Of a stretch of DNA of 8,644 nucleotides, positions 6,721-8,644 are shown in pieces (position 1 is the first letter of the stretch; each line of letters begins with the position of its first letter). The stretch is from Burkholderiaceae bacterium. GTDB taxonomy: Bacteria; Pseudomonadota; Gammaproteobacteria; Burkholderiales; Burkholderiaceae_D. The stretch covers positions 1-8,644 of the forward strand of contig JAISIS010000061.1 in assembly GCA_031261905.1 (NCBI GenBank), read 5' to 3'. Made by a program: the position numbers and the translations under genes. Under the pieces are notes generated by a model. It was not told where the DNA came from, made no database searches, and saw only the letters and a program-made list of their open reading frames with translations.

Positions 6721-8112
6721 TCAGCTTTCATACATACCCTGCACACCCGAATAATTGTCAAACCGGGTATGCTGCCCGGTAAAAGTCAGCCTGACTTCCC
6801 CTATAGGGCCATTCCGCTGCTTGGCGATAATAATTTCAGCTATGCCCTTGTCGGGCGAATCCGGGTTATACACTTCATCCCGGTAAATAAACAAAATCAG
6901 GTCGGCATCCTGCTCAATTGAACCGGACTCGCGCAAATCCGACATCTGGGGACGCTTGTTGGGGCGCTGCTCAACCGAGCGGTTCAACTGGGAAAGCGCG
7001 ATTACCGGGCAAGCCAGTTCCTTGGCCAGCGCTTTTAACCCTCGCGACATTTCACCAATCTCCGTTGAGCGGTTTTCCCCTGCCGAATTGGGAGACATCA
7101 GTTGCAGATAGTCTACAATAATAAGCCCCAATTGACCGCATTGCCTGGCCAGACGACGGGCACTGGAGCGCAGGGCATCACTGGAAAGCGCCGGTGTCTC
7201 GTCAATAAACATCTGCGCGTCATTCATTTTCTGGATGGCATAGGTCAGCCTGGGCCAGTCATCTTCCGCCAGTTGGCCCGTCCTCAGCTTGTGCTGGTCA
7301 AGCCTTCCGACAGAACCAATCATACGCATGGCAAGCTGGGGACCACTCATTTCCATGGAAAAGATAGCCACCGGCAAGCCACTCTCGATGGCGACATGCT
7401 CGCCGATATTGACTGAAAACGCCGTTTTGCCCATAGAAGGGCGTCCGGCCACAATAACCAGATCACCCGGCTGAAGGCCGGATGTTTTTCTATCCAGATC
7501 AATGAAGCCGGTAGGCACACCGGTCACATCATTCTTGTTTTCCCGGTTATACAACTCGTCAATCCGCTCAACCACCTGCCCCAAAAGCGGCCTGATCTCA
7601 TGAAAGCCCTGAACGCCCCTGGACCCATCCTCGGCAATGGAAAAAATTCTGGCTTCGGCTTCGTCCAGAATTTTCTTGACTTCCCTGCCCTGCGGGTTAA
7701 AGGCGGTTCCTGAAATCTCATCCGATACGGTAATCAGCTTTCGCAATATGCTACGATCCCGCACAATTTGCGCATAATGCCTTATGTTGGCGGCAGAAGG
7801 CGTATTTTGCGCCAACATATTCAAATAAGACAGGCCTCCCACCTCTTCCGCCTTCCCGATAGCGGACAGCGATTCATAGACGGTAATCACATCCGCAGGC
7901 TTTGAAGCACCTACCAGCGTAGCAATCTGCTGAAAAATAAGACGATGGTCAAAACGGTAGAAATCATCCTGTCCCAGCAATCCGGTAATGCGATCCCATG
8001 CGGCATTATCAAGCAACAAGCCCCCCAGCACGGACTGCTCCGCTTCAAGGGAATGAGGGGGAATGCGCAAGGACTCCAGCTGAGGATCAGGTACCAAATT
8101 CATGGTTCGCAT
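6721..8112 (-). CDS. dnaB: Replicative DNA helicase DnaB
   Basis: DnaB is the hexameric 5'-3' helicase that unwinds DNA at the replication fork and recruits primase and the polymerase clamp-loader complex. The 463 residues include the N-terminal helical domain opening PPHSLEAEQSVLGGLLLD (18-35), a linker helix (about 170-200) and a RecA-like C-terminal motor. The motor shows TGFIDLDRKTSGLQPGDL (201-218), Walker A GRPSMGKT (223-230), FSMEMS (251-256), Walker B IIVDYLQLM (331-339), ALSQLNRSVE (372-381), DLRESGSIEQDAD (392-404) and KQRNGP with the likely arginine finger (431-436). Length is close to E. coli DnaB (471) and there is no intein in the Walker A or other conserved blocks. The ATG at 8112 is chosen because AAGGG lies four bases upstream; an alternative ATG is at 8103. 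It is not adjacent to rplI here. Confidence 0.97.
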   Translation of the reverse strand: MRTMNLVPDPQLESLRIPPHSLEAEQSVLGGLLLDNAAWDRITGLLGQDDFYRFDHRLIFQQIATLVGASKPADVITVYESLSAIGKAEEVGGLSYLNMLAQNTPSAANIRHYAQIVRDRSILRKLITVSDEISGTAFNPQGREVKKILDEAEARIFSIAEDGSRGVQGFHEIRPLLGQVVERIDELYNRENKNDVTGVPTGFIDLDRKTSGLQPGDLVIVAGRPSMGKTAFSVNIGEHVAIESGLPVAIFSMEMSGPQLAMRMIGSVGRLDQHKLRTGQLAEDDWPRLTYAIQKMNDAQMFIDETPALSSDALRSSARRLARQCGQLGLIIVDYLQLMSPNSAGENRSTEIGEMSRGLKALAKELACPVIALSQLNRSVEQRPNKRPQMSDLRESGSIEQDADLILFIYRDEVYNPDSPDKGIAEIIIAKQRNGPIGEVRLTFTGQHTRFDNYSGVQGMYES

Positions 8113-8116
8113 TATA
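8111..8116 (-). promoter_or_regulatory. Consensus -10-like box overlapping the dnaB start
   Basis: On the minus strand TATAAT sits at 8116-8111 and includes the first two bases of the ATG at 8112. The matching -35 position (TTCTTC, 8139-8134) is poor. If used, transcription would begin around 8103-8105 and translation would start from ATG 8103 nearly without a leader. It may instead be a coincidence of the AAGGGTATAATG ribosome-binding context. Confidence 0.3.
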
Positions 8117-8217
8117 CCCTTTTGACGCCATATGAAGAAGGCGGCAAACCTGTGTGCTGAATCGCAAACGGGATTGCATCGGTCGCAGCCGATAACATCA
8201 CACCACTCCTGGCGAAC
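8113..8217 (-). other. 105-base gap between antiporter gene and dnaB
   Basis: The gap holds the dnaB ribosome-binding site (AAGGG, 8117-8121, minus) and a small hairpin ATCGG/CCGAT (8178-8182 with 8189-8193, 6-base loop) that is not followed by a T-run. No other gene or convincing terminator is visible. Confidence 0.4.
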
Positions 8218-8644
8218 TTACAGGAAAAAGAAGCAAAGCGCGGCAACTATTGTTGGCGGCAGTGCGAACAAAAACATAGTCAGAGGATTAATGGATTCCT
8301 CTTCAAAAGCCCCCTTCAGGATAGAAAACCCGGCTGGATTGGGCGCATTGGCAATCACCGTCAGACCGCCACCGGTTACTGCACCCGCAACCAGTGCGTA
8401 TTTACCGGCATCCTGCAAACCATCAACCAGCGACCCCAGGTAGGTTAGCGCGGCATTATCAGTTATCGCCGTCAACAAAGTGGAACCAATAAACAGCATG
8501 AGGGAATCCATACCGGCCAGAATCGGCTGCAACCACCATTTTTGCATACCCCCCAGCACAACCAGCCCCGCAAGGAAGAAGGCAACCAGCAAACCCTCGC
8601 GCAACATGAGTGGGCTTTGATAACGCTTGTACGCTTCGGTAAAA
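8218..8644 (-). CDS. Putative Na+/H+ antiporter, C-terminal part
   Basis: The 5' end lies beyond the window; the frame is open to its edge and gives the last 141 residues, so the ATG at 8607 need not be the start. The fragment has four hydrophobic segments. Its conserved elements are TAITDNAALTYLGSLV and GGGLTVIANAPNPAG, which resemble the discontinuous-helix ion-binding motifs of the ion-transporter superfamily, in particular the family annotated as putative Na+/H+ antiporter (PF07399, from memory). A polar EEES patch precedes the final membrane helix, and the protein ends in CFFFL. The likely role is sodium or other cation extrusion at the inner membrane in exchange for protons; substrate specificity cannot be read from the fragment. 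dnaB follows 105 bases downstream on the same strand. The nhaR-type regulator in this window is a possible but unproven controller. Confidence 0.7.
   Translation of the reverse strand, partial: FTEAYKRYQSPLMLREGLLVAFFLAGLVVLGGMQKWWLQPILAGMDSLMLFIGSTLLTAITDNAALTYLGSLVDGLQDAGKYALVAGAVTGGGLTVIANAPNPAGFSILKGAFEEESINPLTMFLFALPPTIVAALCFFFL

Noticed and set aside
6721..8112. Intein or insertion within dnaB
   Set aside because: DnaB is a common intein host, but the protein is 463 residues with uninterrupted Walker A, Walker B and downstream motifs.
8178..8193. Hairpin ATCGG/CCGAT as a terminator after the antiporter gene
   Set aside because: The stem has only five pairs and neither strand has a following T-run.
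8132..8443. 103-residue plus-strand open frame spanning the dnaB upstream gap and the antiporter
   Set aside because: Most of it is antisense to the antiporter fragment with its ion-transporter motifs, and it has no recognisable domain.
1..8644. Mobile element, CRISPR array, prophage or defence system
   Set aside because: I saw no direct-repeat array, transposase, integrase, nuclease or toxin-antitoxin pair, and every long stretch is accounted for by conserved chromosomal genes.

Overview
The window looks like ordinary chromosome from a beta-proteobacterium of moderate GC content, judged by eye. The surA-pdxA-rsmA order is typical of beta- and gamma-proteobacteria. The short HPF protein, with its NGPRGG-DKRC segment, resembles the beta-proteobacterial form. 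The compact PiT transporter with a DUF47 partner fits too. Burkholderiales, possibly Oxalobacteraceae, is my best guess, but it is an inference from remembered gene content. I see no tRNA, rRNA, insertion sequence, CRISPR array or prophage.

Left part (2-2528, plus strand): a tightly coupled set of the 3' end of surA (periplasmic chaperone), pdxA (vitamin B6 synthesis) and rsmA (16S rRNA dimethyltransferase). The junctions overlap by 1 and 4 bases, so this is very probably one transcript. rsmA runs head-on into a minus-strand nhaR-type LysR regulator, and their 3' ends overlap by 29 bases.

Middle part (2500-4942): nhaR (minus) diverges from a plus-strand pair, a short ribosome hibernation factor (hpf/raiA type) and a TerC-like DUF475 membrane protein. 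The AT-rich 101-base divergent gap carries a perfect 20-base palindrome and a second, imperfect inverted repeat. These are good operator candidates.

Right part (4963-8644, all minus strand): transcription runs from a Na+/H+ antiporter-like protein (only its C-terminal 141 residues are in the window) to the replicative helicase dnaB, then a DUF47/PhoU-like protein, then a PiT phosphate transporter. The PiT gene converges on the DUF475 gene, and both stop codons lie in the arms of one hairpin.

Most of the window is housekeeping. The most notable idea is a possible sodium/alkaline-stress neighbourhood: an NhaR-like sensor, a divergent hibernation factor plus TerC-like membrane protein, and an antiporter about 5 kb away. 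This is a hypothesis from gene order and inverted repeats, not a demonstrated system. No gene-free stretch exceeds about 105 bases.
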